A stretch of 64,000 bases of DNA from Loripinus fragilis (Eukaryota > Mollusca > Bivalvia > Lucinida > Lucinidae). The stretch is from assembly GCA_964019695.1 (NCBI GenBank), contig CAXHUL010000509.1:79118-143117 (forward strand), read 5' to 3'. Positions within the stretch are counted from its first letter, which is position 1, and each line of letters begins with the position of its first letter. The translations under genes were made by a program, and so were the position numbers. Under the pieces are notes generated by a model. It made no database searches. It saw only the letters and a list, made by a program, of their open reading frames with translations, and was not told the origin of the DNA. Below are positions 11,841 to 24,053 of this stretch, piece after piece.

Positions 11841-12796
11841 CCTGTTCAAAAGTTACTACGTCAAATTAAGAATAAGTAAATTGAAAGTTTAAGCTGCAGA
11901 AAGAAGACATTTTACTTTCTTATTTATTAAAAAAAACATTATAGTCTTCATGCTGGATTCCTGCGCTACTTAGGAAAGCTTTTGGAACAAAATTACGGCT
12001 TCCTATGGTGTAATTTAAGCTGCATAAATTAAATTAGCATTTTAAATTGTACTTGCGACTCACATCATTTACTTTCACAACTGATCTTTGTATTTTTCAA
12101 AATGTTTTGAATCTAACTTTACTGAAAAATGGAGACAGGTTTGTTTTATAGCTCATTTATGACAATATATTTAAGATAGAAAAGTAAACTTTGTTTTTCT
12201 ATAAGTCAAAAAGTGTGTTACTGTGCTTCCAGGTTTTAAGTGATCCCTGGGTTTTGCTGATTATTCTTTAATGTAATTTCAATAAAAAAAATAAACTGCA
12301 GACATAAATTTGGAAATAGACCGCGGGGTTGGGCTTTAGCTAAAAATAAGGGCTTACCCAACAAAAAAGTTTTAGTTACGCGGTATGCATCTACATCCAC
12401 ATGCTAAGTGTCATTCGTATAAGTACAGATTAAAGTTGTTTAAAAAAAGAAAAACGTGGGTCACTTAAAACCTGGAAGCACAGTAGTAAAACAAGATAGA
12501 TATAAGTAAATTAAGATTAAACATTTTGAAAATTACGCAGATCAGTTGTAAAAGTATATGATGCCAGTCACAACTGCCATTTTCAACGGGAAATATAATC
12601 TATGTAACGCACATAGCACCATGGAAAGCTGAAAGCTGTAATTTTGATAAAAATGTTTTTTATGTAGCTTAGGTATTCAGCATGCAGACCATATGAGTAA
12701 TTTGAATAATAAGATAGTTTAATGTCTTCTTTCTGTAGCTCAAATTTACTTTTACACACCCTTTCCTTAATTTGTAATAGTAACATATGTAACAGG
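11841..12796. repeat. Large fold-back (inverted repeat) about 950 bp
   Basis: The left arm (11841-12250) is an imperfect reverse complement of the right arm (12438-12796). Paired landmarks are GCTGCAGAAAGAAGACATT (11893) with AATGTCTTCTTTCTGTAGC (12721), CACAACTGATCTTTG (12076) with GATCAGTTGTAAAAG (12541), and GTGCTTCCAGGTTTTAAGTG (12223) with CACTTAAAACCTGGAAGCAC (12462). The loop is about 190 bp. No coding sequence; a fold-back transposon or large MITE. Confidence 0.75.
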
Positions 12797-12876
12797 CTCC
12801 ATCTTACAGACTGCAAACACCTCTTATTCGACACAGCATAGATTGTTTAAGTTAGGATATGTCTGCTAAATTCCCT

Positions 12877-12901
12877 CGGGGGGGAGGGGGGGGGGGGGGC
12901 A
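12877..12901. repeat. G-rich homopolymer tract
   Basis: A run of almost pure G (GGGGGGGAGGGG followed by more G) in otherwise AT-rich DNA. A comparable poly-C run lies at about 32965-32981. Both could form quadruplexes and are sites prone to assembly-length error. Confidence 0.8.
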
Positions 12902-13389
12902 GGACCTTTTTAGCTTGAAGTGTATATGGAGCTTCACGAAAATATTCCGTTTTAGTAAGACAGATACGCTCAGGTTTTGGTGTTCATCGACCATTCATGA
13001 AAAGGTGAGCGCAAGAAGACAAAGATCACTTTGTTAATGTTTATGATTCAAGCCCAGTTTTTCAAGAGAGATAATGAAGATAAAGAATATACTAATTCTT
13101 TAAACATCATATAATGTGAGGCAGCGTCTGGAGAATCTAAATTCACAACGCTTTTTTGGCACTAATTGTGTAAACAATACCCCACCCACAATTAATACAG
13201 CATAGCTACAGCGAAAACTGTTCAGTATTGTAACAGTATAGAAATTATATAGAAGTATTATGGTATTGCATCCATTGAAATAAGATACAAGATTTCCCCT
13301 GGTATAACAATATCTGAATACCAGCAACTAGAAGGCCATAAAGTGAGTCAAGAAATTCAGTATGTGACAGTAAGAAGTCCGTGGTACAA

Positions 13390-14080
13390 AACACATGGCG
13401 AGAAAGTGTGGAGGGCACTCCATCAGGAACAGATTAGACTCAAACAGATATGAAAACGTTTATAAAAGAGATCAGAGGGATGTTCAAAGAACTAAAAAAT
13501 GAGGCTGCAGGTATCAATGATAGATTTTCTGATATTATATCTGAGCTTAGAACAGATACAGTATAAGTAAAATCCAAACAGGTAAACAAAAAGTACAAGA
13601 TAACACAAGATAAGTAGACGAGAGAGACAAAATCATTAGTTATTATGCATATAAGGTAGATGAAATGACCAATATACGGAGCTAAACTCTTGGATGGAGG
13701 ACAAGAGGGAAATGATGAATAAAAAACTATTGATGATGGAAAAACATGGAAGAAAATACAAGCTTATATTTCATGACATAGAGGAAGATAGAACAGGGAA
13801 TCTATATGATAAAATGAGAGCCTTTTTTGTTTCCTATCTGAATATAGATGAGGACAGAGCACATGGAAATATTGTTTTTTACAATGGTCATAGAATACCG
13901 ACTAAAGCAGTTGTTATTCCAAAGCCCATACTCATGAGATTTGTGAACTATGGGGACAAAGATCTAGTTCTATCAAAATCTCATCAGCTGGCTAAAATAT
14001 GAAAAAGGAAACCGACTGACCTTCCAAAATTTATGAAAGATGAAACAGCAAGACATGCCAAACAGGCTTACCAGATCAGA
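13390..14080 (+). pseudogene. L1/Tx1-like ORF1 remnant
   Basis: The frame at 13694-14002 contains RKYKLIFHDIEEDRTGN and, further on, RAHGNIVFYNGHRIPT and PKPILMRFVNYGDKDLVLSK. This resembles the RRM-like part of LINE ORF1 proteins (R-x-H-R-x-G then P-R-P-I-x-V-R-F then D-R-x-x-V-L-x-x-A). Upstream, 13460-13560 reads as a broken amphipathic stretch. Stops interrupt the frame on both sides, so it is a relic. The assignment rests on remembered motif resemblance. Confidence 0.5.
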
Positions 14081-14455
14081 CAGAAAGAAGCATTTAAAAC
14101 TAGAATCAGATAAAAAGGCTTTGGTTCCAGCAGATAAAGCTGCTTACAATGTTGTAGTTGTTTGACGATTGTATTATATTAATACTCTTAAGCGTGAGCT
14201 TGTTGACACCAATGCCTGTAATGTAAACTGCAGCCTTTTTCGAGAGAGAGGGTGGTTGTCGATGGGCATGGTTGTCATAAAGCCCTACATTTTGATGTCA
14301 AAGCTAAAGAAACCCGAGACAACCTTGTATTGGTTACCTAAACTCCATAAAGCATATAAAGTCATATTTATTGCTTATTCTAGATCTTGTACAACAACAG
14401 AACTTTCTAAATTGTTAACATCATGTCTAACAGCTGTTAAAAACATGTTATAAAG
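14080..14455 (+). pseudogene. Penelope-like reverse transcriptase fragment
   Basis: Broken frames read DKKALVPADKAAYNVVVV, then RLYYINTLKRELVDTNAC, then TTLYWLPKLHKAYKVIFIAY and SCTTTELSKLLTSCLTAVK. The PADKAxNxVVV and WLPKLHK motifs are characteristic of Penelope-like and related molluscan reverse transcriptases. An in-frame TGA and missing catalytic region show it is dead. It abuts the ORF1-like remnant, so the two probably come from different insertions. Confidence 0.55.
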
Positions 14456-15280
14456 TACTGTGAATAAATATATGAGATATGAGAGGTGAAATTTTTCAAC
14501 AAATAAAAGTATAATAAAATGGCAACCCTTTTTTAGTATATGCACTAGCTAACAATGCTAACACTTGTTTTAAACATGTACAAGACCATAAGCCATGTCA
14601 CTTGAGGGCATTTTTTGTTACAGATGTATTGTATATGCAGTTATATAAACATGCCTGTTTGAAGGATTATCCGCAACGTGAAGGGAGTCTTTCTTGGTAT
14701 GCTCAGGTATGCACATATCTACTTATATAACTTATATAGAAAATAAAGAACAGTTGTGTAAAGGGCAGGCCATAATCAAAATTCCACCAGATGGACTCTT
14801 TTTGTCTTGCGACTCATATTTTATATATATGTATGTAATAACATAGACGTTGAATCTAAATGATGTCATATTATTGCATGCATGTATTAATTGTCCTGTG
14901 ATATTGTGGTGAAAATGTCAGTAGAGAAGTAAATATTATTAGAAAAAAATGATACGCTCATTTTTTTTTATTTTTGGGGGTAGGGGGGTACCTGTTTTCA
15001 TTTTTTTGCCTCTGCTTAATAGCCTCTGGCAAAAAATATTTTCGAAAGCCCAATATATAGTGTCCAGTTTGCATTTCTTTCGAAAAATCATCAATGCATC
15101 CAAGTTATAGCGTTTTTCGCTGACTGACATACTGACAATATGCATTTAAACGCTTGCAGAAAGTTACCTACCACGAGTTCTAAAGAAAATGAACTTCTGT
15201 TTTCAGTGCTCCAGTTGAATATTTTCATAATATATATATTTATAAACGGATAGAAATAAAAAAAACAGTGCTAAAATTTT

Positions 15281-15324
15281 TTGAAACTAAGCGCTTTCGG
15301 CTTTTGCCTTCATCAGAGTTTCAA
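15281..15324 (-). ncRNA. Hammerhead-ribozyme-like motif (type I, minimal stem III)
   Basis: On the minus strand the order is TTGAAACT, CTGATGA, AGGCAAAAGCC, GAAA, GCGCTT, AGTTTCAA. The outer eight bases pair perfectly as stem I, CTGATGA and GAAA are the invariant hammerhead core, GGC/GCC forms stem II, and a very short palindromic AGC/GCT would form stem III with T-T before the cleavage point. Penelope-like elements and retrozymes are known to carry such type I motifs that act as dimers. Activity is not shown, and one extra A precedes stem II. Confidence 0.6.
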
Positions 15325-15409
15325 GACACACTACATTAGATGGATAGTTAACAAAATATAACTATATACATGAATTATGTGATTATTTACGCCCATAAAA
15401 GGGCCCAGT

Positions 15410-15550
<141 letters not shown>

Positions 15551-15601
15551 CTAGTATTTATTTTGAGCTACGACTCTCAGTACTTTTTATTATACACAAT
15601 T

Positions 15602-15960
15602 ATCTAAAATAGTGAGTATGATCAGGAAATACCACAATCACAAACTGCAGACAACCCCGTGGCATCGCGAGGAAGAGCCGCTCAACCATCACGAGACTAC
15701 AGGAAGACAAATTAAGCAAAGCAATCAGCTCTCTCTTCCCCATCAAGATGATTGCAATACTAGAATGGATATAAAGTGACGTACAACAAAACATAGAACA
15801 ATTACAGACTCCCACAATGGCAGTAACAATAAACAAAAAGTCAACAACAACAGAACCACCGCCTTAGAACGGACAGCAGCCTAAGCCACCGGGGGCTTAA
15901 ATGCATTTTACTGGTACAAAATCTTCGCCCTAGATTCTGCTGTTGTTGAAGTACAAGAAA
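15602..15960 (-). mobile_element. Retroelement 3' tail, family B
   Basis: Shares the 3' end TGGTATTTCCTGATCATACT (read on minus) and internal blocks with copies at 32925-33275, 35150-35365, 48845-49080 and 49325-49685. The 5' ends differ between copies. No intact coding region. Confidence 0.7.
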
Positions 15961-16334
15961 TGTTCAGCTCGCATGGGACCACTATTTCTATATAAATGTA
16001 GAAGAAAACATTTGTCTTTGACACGTACATGTATTCACACTTCGGAAATTACATGCCGTGATAATGTATATGGTGTTTTGTAAGGAATTTCTGTGATAGA
16101 AGGCAGGTCAGTCGATTTGTCTGCGCTGGCTTTTTCTGCCATAGTGTCCTCCCTTCCTATTCTGTGAAGTTATCATTCAATCCTTTCAGTTTCTGTGATG
16201 AATACCGAGATGGGGAAAGGGTAAAACAAGACACGACAAAGTGGCTTACTGCTGTGACAGTGCTGCCAGGTTATCGTGCTCGTAATTGTTTAACCTTTCC
16301 TGATTTTCTGTTTTACTTTGTCATTGCGTGCGTG

Positions 16335-16406
<72 letters not shown>

Positions 16407-16441
16407 TGTGTGTGTGTGTGCGTGTGTGTGTGTGTGTGTGA
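16335..16441. repeat. (TG)n microsatellite
   Basis: About 100 bp of TG dinucleotides interrupted only by single-base changes (GAG, GCG). Its open reading is an artefact of the repeat. Confidence 0.98.
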
Positions 16442-16982
16442 AGGTGTTAAAGATCATAAATGTATGCGCAATGTAGTGCTTTTTGCAGTTTGTTTATAAT
16501 ATTCATATAGATATCCTTTGACTAAGCTGTTTTCTTCAATTCCAACCTCTAAACGCTTAAAATACATAGTATTGTGCACATTAAGCTATAAGCTCATCTA
16601 AAGAGAACTCAAAATATACATTTTAGTTTTACGACGTACAATTTCGCATTTAATATGTCGACAAGTTTAAATTGCATGTTTCCAGCGAATCTCTCTTGTG
16701 AATTCAACAAGATTACACCATTAGTTTAAGCCTTGATATCTGTCGTATTGTTATCGTTAAATGTAAATGTTCTAATGACTCGTAGAGTGCTGAAGTTTAA
16801 TGCGATGGTCTTGACTAATCCAGCCATGTTTTCAATTAACCCATAAAGCGCCACATATAGTTCGCAACAGATAACAATTTCAATTTTTGCTGTTTTTTCA
16901 AAAATAACAAACGAGGCATGATATTTCATGAGAATTATCGGCTGGTAGACAATTCTCATGTAATATCACGCCTTATTTTTTT

Positions 16983-17532
16983 TTTTGTTTATTTCAGTAA
17001 AACTTAAGTTATAAGAGTAAGAAAGATGGCAAAGATCAGGAAACGATACAATCAAGTGACGACGAGCTTGGAATGCTTAAGTCCAAATAAAAAAAAAATC
17101 TGTTTATTCTGTTCCTTATTCTTTTCGAATATTAAGATAGATGTCACAAAATTTGTTGTCTGCTGCAGTCATGATTCCCATTTTAAGGTTAGTAAATTGC
17201 TCAAACAAAATAGAACTTTATGAGCCTGCTCTTAACAGAGCTATCTGATATTGGACTATTATATTTGCATACTGCTTTTGCTAGCTGACTTATTTGCTAA
17301 TGGCGCTCAAAGAGTTTATTTCCATTAACGTTTACAATAGCTTGTGAGCCCTTGAGAATTAGTCTGTTATTTTCACTTTAAAGTGGTATTAGTGTAGTTT
17401 GAAAGTGTTTTTGTTTTATTTCTTCAAAAGAATAAAATTAGGCTTAAGACTGCTGTGTTTTTGTTGTTTATTTCAGTAAAACTTAAGTTATAAGAGTAAG
17501 AAAGATGGCAAAGATCAGGAAACGATACAATC
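16983..17532. repeat. Direct duplication of a family A tail with flank
   Basis: A block of about 70 bp containing TTATTTCAGTAAAACTTAAG and then AAGAAAGATGGCAAAGATCA occurs at 16987-17057 and again at 17467-17537. The match covers both retroelement sequence and its 5' flank, so one is a copy of the other locus rather than a second insertion. Confidence 0.75.
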
Positions 17533-17890
17533 AAGTACCACACCTGACCCAGGATACCACATGGGAAAGTAACAAAAATACAAAAAAAAAACATCACCAA
17601 CAAGAGCCAAGAGGTCAGCCCTTTCCCAGCAGGTGACCACAATGCAGCAATGAACAGACGCGAAAGCATGAGAAACACAAGACACAAAAAACACAAATGA
17701 TCCACAAAAGAAGTACCGCCTTGGAACGGTTAGTAAAATATTTTACTGGCGGGCTTAAACCAGTTTCACGGCGCCAACCTCACCCTTACTTCAGATGTGG
17801 ATCAAGACACATTGATGTTTGGTTTGCATGAAAGACCCCTAGCTTATAAATGCATCTTCTCCAAAATCATATAAATCAAAATAAAAAAGG
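17467..17890 (-). mobile_element. Retroelement 3' tail, family A (reverse copy)
   Basis: From the 3' terminus GGCAAAGATCAGGAAACGAT onward it matches the family A tail, through AGCCCTTTCCCAGCAGGTGA and AAGTACCGCCTTGGAACGG to about 17890. It has no coding remnant. Confidence 0.75.
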
Positions 17891-18093
17891 AGTTTGCCTA
17901 TAAAGATTTTTAACTAACAAATTACAATCAGTTCTCTTGCTTTCCGACGAGGTACATATGGTGTGGATATTCATTCGAATCGCATCAGTCAGACTTGTCA
18001 AGTAAGTACCAACAATTAAATTGCATGCGTCATAACACACTTCCACTTCAAAACTAGATGGACACAAAGTACATGCACTGAATAACAAAACAA

Positions 18094-18850
18094 AACCGGA
18101 GGTCTATGGTGACTTGGTGTATAGACTGAAGAAGATTGTGGCTCTAATAATTTTTCAGCGCAGTTTATTAATATAATTTCCCATTATAGAAAGATTGGCT
18201 ATAACATTAATGTATTGCAACAGACTGCATGCTTGGTGGTCAACCCAATTAGGGTTGGCAACTTTGCTTCCCTCTTTACTTGCACGCCAGTGGGTCGGAC
18301 TTCAGACTCTATGACGGATCCGTCTTAAAGATTTATCGTTTGATGAGGTAGGGGCCTGATGCTTTGGCTGTTGTCAGGTTCACCGGGGTTTACCTGCTCC
18401 TGTATTCGGTTTTATTTACTGTTGAGATCTTATCTTTGCTTTATGTCCTTTTTATATCTTGATATATATATTCTAGGAGATGATGCATGGATAAGTTAGG
18501 GGTCTTTCATGCAAACCAAACATTTATGTGCCTTGATCCACATCTGAACTAAGGGTGAGGTTGGCGCGGTGAAACCGGTTTAAGCCCTTCAGAAAAATAA
18601 TTTTACTGACCGTTCAAAGGCGGTACTTCTTTTGTGGATCATTTGTGTTATTAATGTCTTGTGTTTATGATGCTTTCGCGTCTGTTTATTGCTGACTTTT
18701 GGTCACCTGCTGGGAAAGAACTGACCTCTTGGCTCTTGTTTGTGATAGGTAATTGCGATTTTGTCACTTCCCATGTTGTATCCTGGGTCAGATGTGGTAC
18801 TTGACTGTATTGATTCCTGATCTTTGCCATCTTTCTTACTTTTATATATT
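18094..18850 (+). mobile_element. Retroelement 3' part, family A
   Basis: Begins within the coding remnant (CTATGGTGACTTGGTGTATA) and runs through the same 3' non-coding region as the 10.2-kb copy to GATCTTTGCCATCTTTCTTA. A deletion and several stops disable the frame. Confidence 0.75.
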
Positions 18851-19269
18851 GCTAAAATATTTAAAGGAACACCTGATAGTTTTCCATAGCCAATAATGTT
18901 AACCCCTGGCTTATACACAATCATCACACTTCATTAGACAATGAGACAAAAGTCAATGATTCTGCTGCATACAATTACAACAAAATGTATGCAAGCAGTG
19001 CTCCTATAGTAATTTTTTTAAGTGCTTTTCCTCTTAAAGTCACTTCTGACACCAATAACCATAAATCTTGCATGACTTAACACATTTTGTCTTATGACTT
19101 TAATATTTGTTACAGTATTTACCTGAAACGTACTGAGATAAATGGCATTGGTATGCCTGACCCAATTATTATTTCTGTATTTTTACATTCATTTATTGAC
19201 TTATTTATAATCTCTAATACTATCATCCTGTTTTGTTCATAGCTTGCATTTATATTCAGATTGTATATA

Positions 19270-19445
19270 TTTAAAGTAAGTAAGAGTGCAAAGATCAGGA
19301 ATCGATACAATCAAGTACCACACCCGACCCAGGATACCAATGGGAAAGTGACAAACTCACAGTAGACACCACAAACGAGAGCCAAGAGATCAGCCCTTTC
19401 CCAGCAGATGACCACAAAGCTACACAAACGGACGCGCACGTTTAT
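19270..19445 (-). mobile_element. Retroelement 3' tail, family A (short)
   Basis: GTGCAAAGATCAGGAATCGA and CCAGGATACCAATGGGAAAG match the family A 3' end; truncated after about 170 bp. Confidence 0.7.
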
Positions 19446-21221
19446 AAGCGATGTTTATAAGCTATTCTTTATCTTTATAATGTAGGGGAAGGGTCGTAGC
19501 TAATGTTATGAAGACTTGTGACCCAACCCCATTACTGTATCATATTTTGCAATACAATATATTTACACTTACTATGGTGAATTAAATGATCTACATATTT
19601 CAGCAAGAGTTACTGGCCCTGATTATTATTTTACCGTTGTTTTATATGGGAAACCTGCAGTAAAGTTAGTAAAAGCTCTACAACTCGAAAACTTATTTTC
19701 TAAATTGGGTGAAAGTTGTTCTGAACCATTACTATGTCAAAACTGTAGATCAAAAGTTGCTTCTGCCACATTTCTATTTTTTCAAACATGAATTATTGCC
19801 CTTAATGCTAATATTTACATAGAAAATGGGTAAAAAATCAAACATTCACCAACAGCTTGCTTACTGGAGATTAGATTGAAGTAAAAGTATATTCAATATT
19901 ATATTTGGTTTGATACATCTTTACATCTGCTAACTAAAATGATGAAAAATTCCACAATTATGAGTTAATGTCCTTGATGTTGTATTTGAGGTGAAAAAAG
20001 AAACAATAAAATAAGCCTTACAAATGCCTCAATGACCCCAAAATGCTGAATAAATATTTAATTTCTATACAGTTTTGATATATTTCGATGACGTATGCAA
20101 AGTTCTTTATACATGTATATCAATAACAGAAATGTGTGTTTGCAACTGTTTGAGCCTGTTTTACACTTCTATTGCGCCAGAGGAGTAGAGAATCATTGAA
20201 GAACACAGTGGGGTAACCATAAATTATTTTATTCGTTAAACTTCACAAAACTACACTTAAAGATAGCTTCAAAGCAGTATTACAAACACTTTTTATTGGC
20301 TGAAAAAGAATTATTCCTTGTTATGCAGTTAAAAGTTAAACGATTGAAATTGAGCATAACAATGGGTAGGAGTTGTAATTAAGAAATATCTCTCTTTCTA
20401 GACAGTGTAAATTTGCTTTTAAAAAATTCCACTGGCTCAGTCAGCTTGTGTAATTCTGTTTCTAATATACAAGTTCACAAAAATCTATTTTTAGAAGTCA
20501 TAAAATATTTGAATATGTGGTGATCAAACATAAAAATGGCAATAATTTTGACTATTATTTTTAATGTAAAATTTGGTCAGTAAGTATAAAATGGCTAGAT
20601 TTGCATCAACTGACCATTCCTGTATTTCAAGTAAACTTAAGCAGTTCTGCTACAATAATTTACCAATATTTACCATCCTCAATGGGTCACCAAACTAATC
20701 ACAAGACATATAATTATAAGTCTTTTATAACTAAATCTCGGTAAAGGTCAGACTTTGAGTTCATCTATATGGGGATTAATGGCAAATAATGACGTAATCC
20801 TTGAATATTATGAGCAGCGTATTATGATAAATTGATTCATTGTTATCTAGATACAACTCAATCGTATGTTGCTTACTTGTATAAGTATACTAATATGACT
20901 TGTTCCCGTAGTTTGTCACTTATTAAGCTAACATTTGCACCCATTATTATATCAAATAACCCATTATTATGTAAAAATTTACCTTAAGACAGACAAAGCT
21001 TTCCATGTACCAATGTAGTATAGACAATAGGTTAACCCACTGTTTAAGTAATGGAGGACACAAACATGTTTGTCTCATGACAGGGGTTCAATTACTACAC
21101 GAGCGAATCAAGTAAACAAATGTATGCAAAGTGTCCCATAGATGAGAATTTACAAACAGTGAAGTCCAAACAGCTTGTTTTCAAAGGTGTCCATAAACAA
21201 AAATTGTCTGCGTAAAAATGT
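19446..21221. other. No recognisable feature
   Basis: AT-rich sequence without a long open frame, splice-bordered coding segment, obvious inverted repeat or tandem array that I could see on either strand. Confidence 0.5.
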
Positions 21222-21350
21222 ATATATTTTCTTACCCTTTATTTTTAACATGTGTTTTGGGTGCTCAAAAGAACCGTCTCATTGAGACGGTTCTTCTGAG
21301 TACCCAAAACATATGTTTTGGTTCAGAAATAAGAAAATTAATTTTTTACA
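21222..21350. mobile_element. Palindromic MITE, family G
   Basis: A strong palindrome is centred on GAACCGTCTCATTGAGACGGTTC, flanked by GTGTTTTGGGTGCTC and GAGTACCCAAAACATATG, with weaker complementary outer arms. A sister copy lies at 38664-38790 with compensating changes (CTGTCTCATTGAGACAG). Confidence 0.8.
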
Positions 21351-21509
21351 CGCTCTTAACTAAAGTCCTGGTGTCATTTAGCTACTAAAGCGATCTAAAA
21401 TAGATATACCCCTCAAATGAATAACAGGCAGATTTGAAACATAAGAATGACAGTTTTTAAATCACGAATATGTTAATGTTTTGAATAAAGCCAGTACTGT
21501 GGGTGAAAA

Positions 21510-21600
21510 AGCGAGTGATCATGATCAGGAAGTAACACAATCACACACTGCATACCAACATATGGCATAGTGAGGAAGAGCCACAGAAGACGTAATCGTC
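21510..21600 (-). mobile_element. Retroelement 3' tail, family B (short)
   Basis: GTGATCATGATCAGGAAGTAACACAATCACACACTGC-like sequence (21513-21549) corresponds to the 3' end of family B, truncated after about 90 bp. Confidence 0.6.
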
Positions 21601-21777
21601 TATTGCCTATCAAGTAAAATAACAATGGAATAAGTATTACGTGTATCTACATTGTCTTTTTACTGCATGTATTTATGAGTCAGAAATGATATTTACTGAT
21701 ATGTATCGGCATTTAAATTCTTACATAAATAGCAAATGATTTTGAATACAGCATACACAATAAGAACATTTGAGCCA

Positions 21778-22002
21778 GTGCATGAGATTTTCAACAATGT
21801 GGTATGTGCGACCAGCAAAGCCTCAGATCAGCCTGCGCATACGTGCAGTCTGATCAGAACTTTGCTAGTTGCTTGAACATTCTATCTATGTTAAGCTACT
21901 TACTGAACATGATCTCCAGTTTCTAAGCTTAAAAGGAGGCTGCACTGGTTCGTCTGAGTCTGCCATTGTCAAAATGCCAAAATATCACATGAGGCGGCTC
22001 AT
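21778..22002. mobile_element. MITE, family E
   Basis: Ends form an inverted repeat (GAGATTTTCAACAATGTGGT and its partner near 21985). The interior holds GATCAGCCTGCGCATACG and CTGATCAGAACTTTGCTAG, shared with copies at 22377, 40508, 42301 and 55173. Confidence 0.75.
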
Positions 22003-22376
22003 TTATTATTTAGCTATACATATTAAACAATCAATAAAGTAAATGATGCTGATATTTCCTGAAATCAGCTAACAATATCAAAATTTCACACTTTCTTCAG
22101 ATCAAGAATTGGTTGTAAATTATTAACAAATCTCAAACTTGTCCACCATCGTGAAATGTTGCCATCACAATAAATCTGAATGGATAACGTCATTTTCACT
22201 TTATTAGACCAAAATGTTGCACAAAATGTTTTTTTAATTGAACGCTGTTGTTTTAGCATTGTTATTTTACCATACGTCCTTTATAATTACCATATGTCCT
22301 TTATAAATTTGCAAATGCCTACATAACAGAACAGTTAAAAATGATATGTTGATATATCTGGTGAAAAATGATATAA

Positions 22377-22612
22377 GCTGTGACATGTTATTTCCAACAA
22401 TGTGGTATTTGGACAAGTGTGGACCCATATGAGCCTGTGCAGAATCCTTTACAACTTAGAAACTGCAAATGATGTTCGGTCAGTAGCTTAACAGTCATAG
22501 AATATTTAAGCGACTAGCAAAAGCTCTGATCAGACTGTGCGTATGCCCAGGCTGGTATGAGCCTTTGCTGGTCGCACATACCACATTGTTGGATATCTCA
22601 TGTTGTGGCTCA
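22377..22612. mobile_element. MITE, family E
   Basis: Left end TGACATGTTATTTCCAACAA, right end TTGGATATCTCATGTTGTGG. The same internal blocks as the other family E copies occur in inverted order. Confidence 0.75.
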
Positions 22613-22889
22613 ATTATGTTGATATTAATCTAGTGCAAAGTGATATCACTTTCTGATATCGTATTTTCATGAAGGCACTTATTTGCAGCGTCCAAGTAAT
22701 CAAAAAGACAGAAAAGCAAGCAAATGGACAACAGCAGTAATCGTTTTATTTTAAAATGATTACTGCACTTATATAAGTTAATATTGTCTCTCTTTGGGAT
22801 ATCTACGAATGCTAGCATGCTTGCATCCTTCTATATCCCATCTCGGTACATTATTCAGCAATATAAATGCAACTAGAGCGCGCAGTCGA

Positions 22890-23775
22890 TGGGGTGCCAT
22901 CGCAAATCCCCACGCTAAGTTCTTGACTCTCCCAGCACCCTGCAGTCCCACCCCAGGGCATGACCTTGGCAACAGAATGAAAATTCTGTTCAATATGTTT
23001 TCTATCTTTTATTTGTGAGAACACACACAAAGTTTGGTATAAAAAATCTTTGAAATTGACATGTTAATGATATGTGACCTTTCGACCTCGCCCCAAGGTC
23101 ACCAGTTTGACCCTAGGATGAAAATGTTACTTGCATTTTGTTCTGCTTGTCATCCCTCTGCTACATGACCATGTTTGAAAAAAAAATGTTTGACCCCCTG
23201 GGTACCCCTAGTGCCCCAAAAACCCACCCCTGGGGTTGAAATTTGATGATATTTGACCTTTGACCTCACCACAAGGTCACCAGTTTGACCCTAGGATGAA
23301 AATTTTACTTGCATTCTGTTCTGCTCGTCATCCCCTTCGATTTGATGTATCACATGACCATGTTTGAAAAAAAATCTGACCCCCTGGGCACCCCCATCGT
23401 CCCAAAGTCCCACCCCTGGGGCATGACCCAGGAGACAGAATAAAAATCCCGTCTGATATGTTTGTATCTTTCATGTGTGAGAACACACACAAAGTTTGGT
23501 ATAAAAATCTTTGAAATTGACTTTGTTATTGAAATTAAATGATATTTGACCTTTTGACCCCTCCCCAGGGCCCCAGGGGGTGGGGCAAAAAAAAAAAGTT
23601 TGACGTTGCACGCCCCATTTATGTCAGTAACTCACACATCAAATTTGGTTAAATTTCGTCCAATGGTTTAGGAGGAGATAGCATAAAGGACATACGGACG
23701 GATGGATGGACAGACGGACTGACAGACGGATGGAGGCGATTACAATATCCCCTTCGCTTTTTTAAAAAGGTGTGG
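22890..23775 (+). repeat. Dispersed repeat with internal duplication and (GGAC)-rich end
   Basis: Blocks such as GTTTGACCCTAGGATGAAAA and CACACACAAAGTTTGGTATA occur twice, roughly 190 and 440-470 bp apart. The element ends with GGACATACGGACGGATGGAT-type sequence and CAATATCCCCTTCGCTTTTT. A related, more diverged copy occupies about 50750-51355. No coding frame. Confidence 0.6.
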
Positions 23776-23904
23776 GGATAATAATCATATAGTATACCTT
23801 GTCATGTAAGTTTGCCAGGTATCTTGTTAAATGGTTCGCAATCAATTAGACTAGTCTAAGAACGCCAATGGAAATACAGTCAACAGTCATTAGCTTGCTT
23901 TCCA

Positions 23905-24053
23905 TGTGATAGTGTTCTTCCTGGATTGAACCAGTACTAATCAAAGTTAAATGTGTCTTGCTCAAGAACACAACACAGCGACGTTGGTGAGGCTTGAACC
24001 CGCCGCCCCTCAGTCTCGCGTCAAGCACTCTACCACTGAGCCACTGTGCTTCC
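23905..24053 (-). mobile_element. tRNA-derived SINE (degenerate)
   Basis: On the minus strand the head carries an A box (TGGCTCAGTGG) and a B box (GGTTCAAGCCT), then GAGCAAGACACA and a tail related to the 56.2- and 57.0-kb copies. Confidence 0.8.

Noticed and set aside
16164..16499. Cysteine-valine-rich reading frame
   Set aside because: Translation of the TG microsatellite (CVCVCV), not a gene.
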